Positions 1 through 6,579 of a stretch of DNA of 6,693 nucleotides are shown piece by piece (the stretch's first letter is position 1; the number at the start of each line of letters is the position of its first letter). Origin of the DNA: DAITMV01 sp036834985 (GTDB lineage: Bacteria > Pseudomonadota > Gammaproteobacteria > Burkholderiales > Burkholderiaceae_B); assembly GCA_036834985.1 (NCBI GenBank), contig DAITMV010000172.1:1-6693 (forward strand). The letters run 5' to 3'. The position numbers and the translations under genes are program-made. The notes under the pieces were generated by a model. It was given only the letters and a program-made list of their open reading frames with translations, had not been told where the DNA came from and made no database searches.

Positions 1-394
1 GGCCCCTGCAGGGCGACTGGACATCGACTCAACCGGCTTGCTGGTGTTGACCCAGGATGGCCGGGTGGCCCGACATTTGATTGGCGAAGACTCACAGATT
101 GAAAAAGAATATCTGGTACGGGTTGAGGGTCCGCCCATCAACGGCGGACTTGACCTGTTAAACCACGGTTTATCACTGGACGGTGCCCCACTCAAACCCG
201 CTAAAGTGAGCTGGCAAAATGAGGATCAGCTTCGATTTGTCCTGCGGGAAGGCAAAAAGCGACAAATTCGCCGTATGTGCGAAATGGTCGGCTTGCATGT
301 TGTAGGGCTCAAACGCATCCGGATTGGCAGCGTCACTCTGGGGCAACTTCCGTTGGGACAATGGCGCCTCTTAAGGACTGACGAACGGTTTTAG
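1..394 (+). CDS. rluF: RsuA/RluF-family rRNA pseudouridine synthase, 3' part (5' end outside window)
   Basis: Isomerises a specific uridine in structured RNA, normally 23S rRNA, to pseudouridine. About 130 C-terminal residues are visible; the first full codon is at base 2 and the stop is TAG at 392-394. The visible part opens with the family's catalytic motif GRLDIDSTGLL, whose first Asp is the nucleophile in RsuA-type enzymes, followed by KEYLV and the C-terminal motif GKKRQIRRMCE. The ending (RIRIGSVTLGQLPLGQWR) looks closer to E. coli RluF than to RluB or RsuA, so RluF is the best guess, but the target uridine cannot be read from sequence. The N-terminal S4 domain expected in this family would lie upstream. 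There is no basic C-terminal tail like that of E. coli RluF. The next gene begins 14 bases after the stop with no visible terminator, so readthrough into it is likely. Family assignment is firm; the RluF subtype is tentative. Confidence 0.9.
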   Translation, partial: APAGRLDIDSTGLLVLTQDGRVARHLIGEDSQIEKEYLVRVEGPPINGGLDLLNHGLSLDGAPLKPAKVSWQNEDQLRFVLREGKKRQIRRMCEMVGLHVVGLKRIRIGSVTLGQLPLGQWRLLRTDERF

Positions 395-408
395 AAAGTG
401 AACGTAAA

Positions 409-1218
409 ATGCCCTTCCTGGCACTGTTATTGATATTGATTGCTGCGTTTGCGATTGCTCGCATGGCCTATCAAAAGGGACAACAGAGCGTTCAGCCAGG
501 GCGACCCTCACAGCATCCTGCACCCTCATCGGCCACTCGCGCGCTTGTGCTCAGTGAACCGCCGGTGTGGGAAGCCAGCTTCAAAATGCTGGCTCATGAT
601 GTGGCCGACCTTCACACACACATCAAAACACACCAGGAACAAGCGGCGCACATCAAGCTGCAAAGTGAACAAAGCCTGGCGCATATCAATGACCTGATCT
701 CCTCACACGCCCAACTGGCCGACGACGCGGACTCGGTACTCGACAAAGCCAGAGCAACCAGCCTGCACTGCTTTGATATCGTCAATCAATTTGCCAAAGT
801 CAAAGATTCCTTTACGCTGATCGAGCAACAAACCCAGCGAACTGTGGACCAAATACAGACCTTGAGCAGTCCAGCAATTCGTGACCCTCTGGATTTATTG
901 CATCGCCTCTTGCTGGAACAGGGTCAACAACAGGGCGAGCAAGCCTCCGAGCTATCTGCGCTGGAAAATGAAACGCATGTAGTACAACATGATGTGGCCC
1001 GGCTGATTCAATCGAGCCACAAAAACCAGCGGACAGCCTGGGAGCTGTTAGCCAGCGTTGAAGGCATGACACAACAAACGCTTAACGCCGTAGATGCCAT
1101 GGAGCACTACAGCCAAACGGTACAACGCGCCCACGACCTGATTGCCACCATCGATCAGTTGCTCAAGCAGGCCACCGCATCGAACGACCCCAGCAAGCCC
1201 TCGAATCACCATGACTGA
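409..1218 (+). CDS. Membrane-anchored coiled-coil protein of unknown function
   Basis: I do not recognise this 269-residue protein. Residues 2-19 form one hydrophobic helix, followed by basic residues (R18, K23). The positive-inside rule therefore suggests an N-out anchor with the rest of the protein in the cytoplasm. No lipobox or clear signal peptidase site is seen. A Pro/Ser/Gln-rich linker (about 27-53) follows. Residues 55-260 are almost entirely predicted helix rich in Gln, Glu, Ala, Leu and His, with heptad-like spacing typical of coiled coils; the protein ends in a polar, disordered-looking tail. The layout resembles the helical parts of chemoreceptors, but no conserved signalling hairpin is visible. 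The ATG at 409 is the natural start, 14 bases past the preceding stop, with only a weak purine-rich sequence (GAAAGTGA) upstream. Its 3' end overlaps the start of the GGDEF-EAL gene by 8 bases, so coupled translation and a shared role in cyclic di-GMP signalling are inferred. Confidence 0.75.
   Translation: MPFLALLLILIAAFAIARMAYQKGQQSVQPGRPSQHPAPSSATRALVLSEPPVWEASFKMLAHDVADLHTHIKTHQEQAAHIKLQSEQSLAHINDLISSHAQLADDADSVLDKARATSLHCFDIVNQFAKVKDSFTLIEQQTQRTVDQIQTLSSPAIRDPLDLLHRLLLEQGQQQGEQASELSALENETHVVQHDVARLIQSSHKNQRTAWELLASVEGMTQQTLNAVDAMEHYSQTVQRAHDLIATIDQLLKQATASNDPSKPSNHHD
1211..1218 (+). other. 8-base start/stop overlap coupling two genes
   Basis: The ATG of the GGDEF-EAL gene (1211-1213) precedes the TGA of the coiled-coil gene (1216-1218) in a different frame. 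No convincing Shine-Dalgarno sequence lies before this ATG, so initiation probably depends on ribosomes finishing the upstream gene. This supports a single operon and linked protein amounts. Confidence 0.75.
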
Positions 1219-3592
1219 CGATCTTCATTCTGACTTGGTGAATTACTGGCTCAGCAGCGAACACCACCATTACCTGCTGCTGGCGCTGGTCGACAGCCCA
1301 GAGGGAGAGGATCTGTTTTTGCTGGCAGCGAGCAAAGCCTTTCGGACGGAGCATACATTTCTGGCAGGCCACCGTTTACTGGGTCAGCGTTATGGCCATG
1401 CGATGTGTCAGACGCTGCTCCAATGTTTGCGGCATCGACACACCTGGATGGGTCACACCGACGCTTCCAACACCTTGCTGGCCGCCTGGCCTGTTGGTGA
1501 TTACCTCGTAGTGTACGAAGCCGCACAAGAGGCCAAGGGCAAACGGATGTATCGCCCCCCCAGCCGAGGCGACGCTGATACCAACACCTCACGCATCCCG
1601 GTCAGTACCCCGTATACGCAAGAGCTGTTGATCGGTTTAAACAGCAAAGGCGCCATTCAGTACGTCTCTGAAGAAGTCCAGCACCTGTTGCAGCGACCTG
1701 CAGACCAAATTATCGGCATGAATATGGAGGCCCTGATTCATCATCGGGACATCGCGCATTTCAGGAACCTGATCAATGAAGCGCGCGCCAAACAAACCGC
1801 TGCACATGGCGAATTTCGTTTGCGTTTACCATCCGGCCCGATTTTTGTTTTTCAATGGACCATTGCCTATCACGGCCCGAACGCGCTGCTGATTGGGAAA
1901 CAAAATGATCGCAATCTGGAAGCCGCGTTGGTCCGCAGCGAAGAACGTCTCAACCTGATTCTTGAAACCATTGAAGATGCGTTCTTGGCCGTCGACAGCG
2001 AATGGCGACTGTCATATGTCAATAAGAAGGGAGCTGCGTTGCTGGGCAAACCACCCGCATCCCTTCTTGGCCGATCACTGTGGGACTGTGCGCCGCAACT
2101 GCAGGAAACCGAAGCCTTTGTTGAATTTAACCGAGCGGTCAGCTCTCAAAAACCAACGATTTTTCATACGCAACTCGGTGAAGAAGACAAATGGTACCAA
2201 GGCAAGGCGTGCCCCAATCAGGAAGGGGTATCCATATTCTTCACAGACATCACCAGCATCAAAAAAAGTGAAGAACAAATGCGGCATCAGGCCTTGCATG
2301 ATGCCCTGACCGGCTTACCCAACCGCTTAAGCATTACCGTAGACTTAAAGGAAATGATCCGCAAGGCACAGGGTAGCGAGCGTCGTGTTGGACTGCTGTT
2401 TATCGACCTGGACGGATTTAAGTCCGTGAACGATACGCTGGGGCATGATGCCGGAGACGAACTGCTCAAATGTGTCGCCAAGCGCATGCGCGATACCGTG
2501 CGACAGGTTGATGTGGTGGCCCGACTCAGCGGCGATGAATTCATCATTGCACTGAACAATGTGGTCAGTACCGACATAGCGTTTTCGATTGGTCGAAAAA
2601 TTGTTGATACGCTGAGCCGTCAACCCTATGCCTTGGGTAAAGACAAAGTGTATATCGGAGCCTCCATCGGCGTGGCGGTATTCCCTGAAGACGCGGGCGA
2701 TCCGGAGTCGCTGTTAAAGCACGCCGACATGGCGATGTATGACGCCAAACAGGCGGGCAAAAATACGGTGCGGGTATATAAGCAGCATATGTCCGCAGAA
2801 CTCAGTGAACGGGTGGCGCTGGAGAACAGCTTGCGTGATGCCTTGGAACATCAGCGTATTTTTGTGCAGTACCAGCCCCGATTTAACAACCGGGGCCATA
2901 TTGTGGGCATGGAAGCACTGGCGCGCCTGCGTGAAGAGGATGGCCAAATTATCTGGCCTTCACACTTTATCCCCGTCGCGGAAGAAACCGGCTTGATCAC
3001 CACCTTGGGCGAACGCGTACTGAAGTTGGCCTGTATGGAAGTGGCCCGCTGGAACCGGCGTTTTCAATGCCAAGTGGGCGTATCAGTCAACGTATCAGGG
3101 TTGCAATTGCTGTCCGCAGAATTTGAACAGGTAGTCAATGAGGCCCTGACAGCCGCACAATTACCGGTCGAACTGCTGGAGCTTGAGCTGACCGAAACCA
3201 CGCTGATGCAATCAGGCTCTGGCGCGATTGATCTGCTCAAAACCATCGAGTCCAAAGGTATCAAGGTCTCCGTGGATGATTTTGGTACGGGCTACTCGTC
3301 ACTGTCCTTGTTACAACAACTGCCGGTTAGCATTCTTAAAATTGATGCGTCGTTTACCCGGGGGCTACCCGATGATCGAGCCACCACTGCGCTGGTCAAA
3401 GGTATTATCGCCATGGCGCAGGCGCTGGGCCTGAGCACGGTTGCCGAGGGTGTGGAAACCCAATCACAACACGATGCACTGATCGCCTTGGGTGTCGACG
3501 AACTGCAAGGCTATTATCTGGGTCGCCCCATCTCGTCCGAACAGATGCAGTTGCTGCTTGAACAAACATTCACTACGCTCATCAAACACTGA
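1211..3592 (+). CDS. PAS-PAS-GGDEF-EAL cyclic di-GMP signalling protein
   Basis: A 793-residue protein that probably synthesises and/or hydrolyses cyclic di-GMP. Domains in order: an unassigned N-terminal region (1-130), PAS 1 (about 134-230), PAS 2 (about 243-355), a linker helix, GGDEF (about 360-525) and EAL (about 535-785). The GGDEF domain has DALTGLPNR at 364-372, FIDLDGFK at 397-404, and SGDEF at 440-444 in place of GGDEF, a variant found in active cyclases. RQVD at 431-434, five residues before SGDEF, matches the RxxD inhibitory site. The EAL domain keeps the residues expected of an active phosphodiesterase: E568 of EAL, N627, E659 and E662, DD at 689-690 in DDFGTGYSSL, K710, E746 and Q766. 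No transmembrane segment is evident, so it is probably cytoplasmic. ATG 1211 is chosen because it overlaps the upstream stop by 8 bases. A longer frame reaching back to 1142 is only the shadow of the upstream gene. Which activity dominates cannot be told from sequence. Confidence 0.93.
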   Translation: MTDDLHSDLVNYWLSSEHHHYLLLALVDSPEGEDLFLLAASKAFRTEHTFLAGHRLLGQRYGHAMCQTLLQCLRHRHTWMGHTDASNTLLAAWPVGDYLVVYEAAQEAKGKRMYRPPSRGDADTNTSRIPVSTPYTQELLIGLNSKGAIQYVSEEVQHLLQRPADQIIGMNMEALIHHRDIAHFRNLINEARAKQTAAHGEFRLRLPSGPIFVFQWTIAYHGPNALLIGKQNDRNLEAALVRSEERLNLILETIEDAFLAVDSEWRLSYVNKKGAALLGKPPASLLGRSLWDCAPQLQETEAFVEFNRAVSSQKPTIFHTQLGEEDKWYQGKACPNQEGVSIFFTDITSIKKSEEQMRHQALHDALTGLPNRLSITVDLKEMIRKAQGSERRVGLLFIDLDGFKSVNDTLGHDAGDELLKCVAKRMRDTVRQVDVVARLSGDEFIIALNNVVSTDIAFSIGRKIVDTLSRQPYALGKDKVYIGASIGVAVFPEDAGDPESLLKHADMAMYDAKQAGKNTVRVYKQHMSAELSERVALENSLRDALEHQRIFVQYQPRFNNRGHIVGMEALARLREEDGQIIWPSHFIPVAEETGLITTLGERVLKLACMEVARWNRRFQCQVGVSVNVSGLQLLSAEFEQVVNEALTAAQLPVELLELELTETTLMQSGSGAIDLLKTIESKGIKVSVDDFGTGYSSLSLLQQLPVSILKIDASFTRGLPDDRATTALVKGIIAMAQALGLSTVAEGVETQSQHDALIALGVDELQGYYLGRPISSEQMQLLLEQTFTTLIKH
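3582..3592. other. 11-base tail-to-tail overlap of convergent genes
   Basis: The + strand GGDEF-EAL gene ends with TGA at 3590-3592, and the - strand TauE/SafE gene ends with TGA at 3584-3582, so the last codons of each lie within the other. No hairpin plus T-run is seen just past either stop. Transcripts from the two sides are therefore expected to overlap at their 3' ends unless Rho ends them. Confidence 0.85.
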
Positions 3593-4259
3593 CACACCAT
3601 AACGCATTGTGACGCCACACGATGGATGCCACCAGGGACAATGCGATGACGCAGCCATTTAACCGCACCCATCCGCGCTCATCGATCCGGATATTCATCT
3701 GATGCAATAGCTTGCGTACATGGGAGGCTGCATCCAGAAACAACGTCGTCACCAGACCAAATACCATCATGACCAATAAGCCACCTGCCGCCGTACCCGC
3801 CATATAGCTGAGCAGCAAAGCTGCGGACAGCAAACCACAGGGCACGGCGCTCCAGAACAAGCCCATCGTTAAGGCACCGTACCAGCCGTGTTGCTTGTTG
3901 GTAGGCCTCATAAACGCGATCGGCCGGCTTGTAGTCAGCGCACCCCGCCACCGATCAGAGGGCAGGCGACCCGTCATCATCATCCACAACGCCAGTACGC
4001 CCATGAGCAATTGAGCCATGACCCACGCGGCATGTAAGGCCTTGAGATTTTGCATGTGCGCATAAAGATACCAACGCTCGGAACCGTACCCGATGACCGC
4101 CCCTGCAACAGAATAAGACATCAGCCGCGCGGCATAAAACACCATGCGTTGTCTAGGGGTTTGCAAGGTATTGATCAATAGACCACCGCACATGGCGCTG
4201 CAATGTACACCCCCAGTCAGCGCAAGGCCAATGGCAGAGACAACCAGTGCAACGGGCAT
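3582..4259 (-). CDS. TauE/SafE (DsbD_2-type) integral membrane protein, UreH-like
   Basis: A 225-residue, very hydrophobic protein with about six predicted membrane segments (roughly 2-18, 37-58, 72-96, 127-148, 150-174, 200-215). The signature GGVHCSAMCGG at residues 16-26 (H19, C20, C24) and the PCG at 140-142 are typical of the small 'sulfite exporter TauE/SafE' proteins of the DsbD_2 group. Despite that name, sulfite export is not established for this subgroup; the paired Cys and His suggest thiol redox or metal handling. Relatives are commonly found beside hemN, fnr/anr and the cco genes of cbb3 oxidase, as in Pseudomonas, so a role in haem- or copper-enzyme maturation is inferred. The start is ATG at 4259-4257, overlapping the hemN stop as TGATG. 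A TTG one codon earlier (4262) is possible but less likely. No own ribosome-binding site is seen, so translation is probably coupled to hemN. Confidence 0.85.
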   Translation of the reverse strand: MPVALVVSAIGLALTGGVHCSAMCGGLLINTLQTPRQRMVFYAARLMSYSVAGAVIGYGSERWYLYAHMQNLKALHAAWVMAQLLMGVLALWMMMTGRLPSDRWRGALTTSRPIAFMRPTNKQHGWYGALTMGLFWSAVPCGLLSAALLLSYMAGTAAGGLLVMMVFGLVTTLFLDAASHVRKLLHQMNIRIDERGWVRLNGCVIALSLVASIVWRHNALWCVSV

Positions 4260-4261
4260 CA
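4257..4261 (-). other. TGATG stop/start overlap of hemN and the membrane protein gene
   Basis: Read on the - strand, hemN ends in TGA (4261-4259) and the next gene starts with ATG (4259-4257), sharing one base. This fixes the ATG start of the downstream gene and indicates one transcript with translational coupling, placing the membrane protein under the same FNR-controlled promoter as hemN. Confidence 0.8.
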
Positions 4262-5656
4262 AAGCATGCGGGAATAGCCGTGGCGTTCCCGTGTCTGTCG
4301 TATGAACCGGTCAAACACCATCGCAATCGCGCGCACCACATACCAGCCTGCTGCGGTCACTTCAATCGAGTCGGGATGGATCAATACCAACCCTTGTTCC
4401 TGCATCTGAGCCAACTCAATTAACTCCTGTTTAAAGTAGTCGCGAAAGCGAATCCAATGTGTTTGCTCGACATCTGAAAAACACACAAAACCCTGGCACA
4501 TTAAACTCATGATGATCGAGCGTCGAATCAAATCGTCCGCGTCACACACATACCCCTTGAGAGTGGGCAACTGCCGGCGGGAAATTTTCTGATAATACTC
4601 ATCAAGTGTCCGCTCGTTTTGTGCAAATACAGCCCCCACCTGACTAATCGCTGACACCCCGATCCCCATCAAATCACATTCTGGAAAATTCGTATAGCCT
4701 TGAAAGTTTCGATGTAAGCGCCCTTGTCGCTTCGCCACCGCCAGACTGTCTGAAGCCTTGGCAAAATGATCCATCCCGATATACACGTAACCGGCCTCGC
4801 ACAACGTTTTAATCGCTAATTCCAGCAAGGCCGAGCGTTCAGCCCCAACCAACAGGTCTGCTTCGTTGATACGCCGCTGTTGCTTAAACCGTTCAGGCAT
4901 GTGTGCGTAGGCATACAGCGCAATTCGATCTGGAGATAGCTCGATAACTGATTGCAATGTGGCCTCGAACGTCTGCCGGGTTTGCTCAGGTAAACCATAC
5001 ATCAGGTCAATATTGACCGAGGAAAATGCCAGCGCTCTGGCGGCAAGCATCAGATCCCGAACCTCCCGTGGAGACTGGATTCGGTGGATGGCTTTCTGTA
5101 CCAGCGGGTTAAAATCCTGAACGCCAAAACTGAGGCGATTAAACCCCATCTCACGCAATCGGGCCAGACGGCCGGGGTCAACCGTCCGTGGATCCACTTC
5201 GATGGACCGCTCGGTATGCTCGACAAATTGAAAACTTTGCTCCAGCTTATACACCAGCGACTCAAGCTGATCATCGCTCAAAAACGTGGGGGTTCCACCG
5301 CCCAAATGCAATTGAACAATGGGGGATTGCCCTTTGAGCCGGTCTTTGAGCATGTCGATTTCGCTGAACAAGGCATGCAGATATGGGACCGACTTGTGCT
5401 TGGCCCGGGTCACAATCTTGTTGCAAGCGCAGTAGTAACACACCGATTCGCAAAAGGGGACGTGTACGTACAGGGATAAGGGGCGACGCAAGCCACCCAC
5501 CTCTCTTGCATGCAATGCATCCTCATACACGGACGCATCCACCGCATCCACAAAGCGGTCTGCGGTAGGGTACGAGGTGTAACGAGGCCCAGGGCGATCC
5601 AACATACTTAACACCTGATAAGGAAAGGTGGAAGGAGTTACCGCGGTGGAGTTCAT
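4259..5656 (-). CDS. hemN: Oxygen-independent coproporphyrinogen III dehydrogenase (radical SAM)
   Basis: Converts coproporphyrinogen III to protoporphyrinogen IX without oxygen, using S-adenosylmethionine and a [4Fe-4S] cluster; this is the anaerobic step of cytoplasmic haem synthesis. The 465 residues are close to the 457 of E. coli HemN. Seen in order: PGPRYTSYPTADRF at 22-35, a hallmark of true HemN; VPFCESVCYYCAC with C69, C73 and C76 as the CxxxCxxC cluster ligands and C78 as the additional conserved Cys; GGGTPTF at 119-125 for SAM binding; and FQGYTNFPECDLMGIGVSAIS-like sequence near the substrate pocket. These separate it from HemW, which lacks the N-terminal motif. The start is ATG 5656, with TAAGG (5667-5663) six bases upstream. 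An in-frame extension to 5755 is possible, but it would cross the FNR box and the promoter and adds non-conserved residues. It is divergent from fnr and overlaps the following membrane gene. Confidence 0.97.
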   Translation of the reverse strand: MNSTAVTPSTFPYQVLSMLDRPGPRYTSYPTADRFVDAVDASVYEDALHAREVGGLRRPLSLYVHVPFCESVCYYCACNKIVTRAKHKSVPYLHALFSEIDMLKDRLKGQSPIVQLHLGGGTPTFLSDDQLESLVYKLEQSFQFVEHTERSIEVDPRTVDPGRLARLREMGFNRLSFGVQDFNPLVQKAIHRIQSPREVRDLMLAARALAFSSVNIDLMYGLPEQTRQTFEATLQSVIELSPDRIALYAYAHMPERFKQQRRINEADLLVGAERSALLELAIKTLCEAGYVYIGMDHFAKASDSLAVAKRQGRLHRNFQGYTNFPECDLMGIGVSAISQVGAVFAQNERTLDEYYQKISRRQLPTLKGYVCDADDLIRRSIIMSLMCQGFVCFSDVEQTHWIRFRDYFKQELIELAQMQEQGLVLIHPDSIEVTAAGWYVVRAIAMVFDRFIRQTRERHGYSRML

Positions 5657-5662
5657 ACCCAG

Positions 5663-5667
5663 CCTTA
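5663..5667 (-). promoter_or_regulatory. Ribosome-binding site of hemN
   Basis: TAAGG on the - strand lies six bases before ATG 5656. It decides the start against the upstream in-frame codons, which would place the promoter elements inside the coding region. Confidence 0.65.
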
Positions 5668-5688
5668 CAAGGTGTATACAATGGCAAA

Positions 5689-5694
5689 ATTGTC
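5689..5694 (-). promoter_or_regulatory. Probable -10 element of the hemN promoter
   Basis: GACAAT on the - strand matches TATAAT at four of six positions, including the key A at the second and T at the last. It lies 22 bases from the FNR box, giving a start point near 5682, a 26-base leader and the box centred at -41.5, the classical class II FNR position. An alternative hexamer AATAAT (5702-5697) matches better alone but would put the box at about -33.5, which suits activation less well. The start point is inferred. Confidence 0.55.
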
Positions 5695-5716
5695 CGATTA
5701 TTGGCATGCTCCTGTG

Positions 5717-5730
5717 TTGATCTGAATCAA
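5717..5730. promoter_or_regulatory. Perfect FNR box between hemN and fnr
   Basis: TTGAT-CTGA-ATCAA is an exact match to the FNR/ANR consensus TTGAT-N4-ATCAA, and the regulator itself is encoded next door. For hemN the centre (5723.5) is 41.5 bases upstream of the inferred start point, fitting activation when oxygen is absent. For fnr the box ends 57 bases before the ATG and overlaps the likely -35 region, fitting repression by its own product. It is the only perfect copy noticed in the window. Confidence 0.93.
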
Positions 5731-5743
5731 AAAAGTGCATACT
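5717..5743 (+). promoter_or_regulatory. Tentative fnr core promoter
   Basis: CATACT at 5738-5743 (four of six to TATAAT), preceded by TG at 5736-5737, could be an fnr -10. TTGATC at 5717-5722 is the nearest -35-like hexamer, with a short 15-base spacer. The start point would be near 5750, placing the FNR box centre at about -26.5, inside the RNA polymerase footprint. At the position expected if FNR activated fnr (-10 near 5753-5758) there is no good hexamer. Weak evidence beyond geometry. Confidence 0.35.
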
Positions 5744-5787
5744 GCCTTTACCCACTGAATCATCGCGAACAAGTTCCCCGATACGCT

Positions 5788-6540
5788 ATGGACGAAACGT
5801 CAACGGTCTACCCCATCACACCGGTTCACCCTCAGCTTAAAGTGGCGTGTTCCAGCTGCAATTTGCGTGACCTGTGTATGCCCATGGGTTTAAATGAGTC
5901 AGAATTCCAGCAGCTCGATGAGCTGGTGAGTCAGCGCCGGAGAATCAAAAAAGGGGATGCGTTGTTTCGCGTGGGCGATGCATTTACCTCAATATTTGCC
6001 GTACGCACCGGTACCTTCAAAACCCGGGTCACAACGCAGGACGGTCGCGATCAAGTCACAGGTTTTCAGATCACGGGCGAAATTCTGGGTCTGGACGGGA
6101 TAGGCGCGGACCGACATATGTGTGATGCCATCGCACTGGAAAACTCCGAAGTGTGTGTCATCCCATATGACTCTCTGGATCACGTCTCCCAGCAGTTCCA
6201 TAGCCTTCAGACCCATTTTCATCGCATCATGAGCCGCGAAATCATTCGTGACCACAGCATGATGCTGCTGCTGGGCAGCATGCGCGCCGAGGAGCGTCTG
6301 GCTGCCTTTCTGTTGAGTCTGTTGCAACGCCAGCAAATCAGGGGCTTCTCAGGCAAGGAGACCAACCTGCGCATGACCCGCGAGGAAATCGGCAGCTATC
6401 TGGGATTAAAACTGGAGACGGTCAGCCGCACCTTGTCCAAGCTGGCAGAAGACGGGCTGATCAGCGTCGAACAAAAGCACGTCACCATCACCAACCTCGA
6501 TGCGCTCAAAGCGATCGTCAGCCACACCCAGCCCCGCTAG
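5788..6540 (+). CDS. fnr: FNR-type oxygen-sensing transcription regulator (CRP/FNR family)
   Basis: Global regulator of the aerobic-anaerobic switch: a [4Fe-4S] cluster stabilises the DNA-binding dimer without oxygen and is lost in air. The 250 residues match the E. coli length. The cluster ligands are all present: C21, C24 and C30 in the spacing C-x2-C-x5-C, and C123 in the SEVCVIPY context of E. coli C122. L29 before C30 matches the E. coli Leu28 that shields the cluster. A cyclic-nucleotide-like beta-barrel spans about 40-135, the dimer helix about 136-163 (with D155 at the place of E. coli D154), and a helix-turn-helix about 195-220. The recognition helix has E210-T-V-S213-R214, the ExxSR pattern that reads TTGAT. 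C112 is an additional Cys. ATG 5788 gives the usual 20 residues before the first Cys; the in-frame extension upstream runs through the FNR box and is rejected. No strong ribosome-binding site is visible. Confidence 0.96.
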   Translation: MDETSTVYPITPVHPQLKVACSSCNLRDLCMPMGLNESEFQQLDELVSQRRRIKKGDALFRVGDAFTSIFAVRTGTFKTRVTTQDGRDQVTGFQITGEILGLDGIGADRHMCDAIALENSEVCVIPYDSLDHVSQQFHSLQTHFHRIMSREIIRDHSMMLLLGSMRAEERLAAFLLSLLQRQQIRGFSGKETNLRMTREEIGSYLGLKLETVSRTLSKLAEDGLISVEQKHVTITNLDALKAIVSHTQPR

Positions 6541-6558
6541 CTTTCCAGCTGATCGTCT

Positions 6559-6579
6559 ATGGCCCAAATAGGCCATTTT
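6559..6579 (+). terminator. Probable Rho-independent terminator of fnr
   Basis: A perfect six-base stem ATGGCC (6559-6564) / GGCCAT (6571-6576) with a six-base loop is followed by a short T-run (6576-6579), 18 bases after the fnr stop. The stem is short and the T-run modest, so it may be a weak terminator. Confidence 0.6.

Noticed and set aside
812..1072. 86-codon antisense frame in the coiled-coil gene
   Set aside because: No ribosome-binding site, no family resemblance; explained by the codon composition of the gene on the other strand.
1142..1210. In-frame upstream extension of the GGDEF-EAL gene by 23 residues
   Set aside because: The additional part lies wholly inside the coiled-coil gene in another frame, begins at a non-ATG codon and is low-complexity Ser/Pro/Arg. 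The ATG at 1211 with the 8-base overlap is the better start.
4171..4178. TTGATCAA palindrome inside the membrane protein gene
   Set aside because: It resembles FNR half-sites, but the four-base spacer is absent, so it is not an FNR box; a chance palindrome within coding sequence.
5084..5479. 131-codon open frame antisense to hemN
   Set aside because: It is the mirror of a strongly conserved hemN coding region, has no recognisable domain and no supporting start signals; a shadow frame.
5657..5755. In-frame extension of HemN by 33 residues
   Set aside because: It would cover the FNR box, the -10 element and the ribosome-binding site, and its residues do not resemble HemN.
5701..5787. In-frame extension of FNR by 29 residues, with additional Cys residues
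   Set aside because: It begins at TTG, runs through the FNR box and would lengthen the protein beyond the usual size. The Cys residues there are translation of regulatory DNA.
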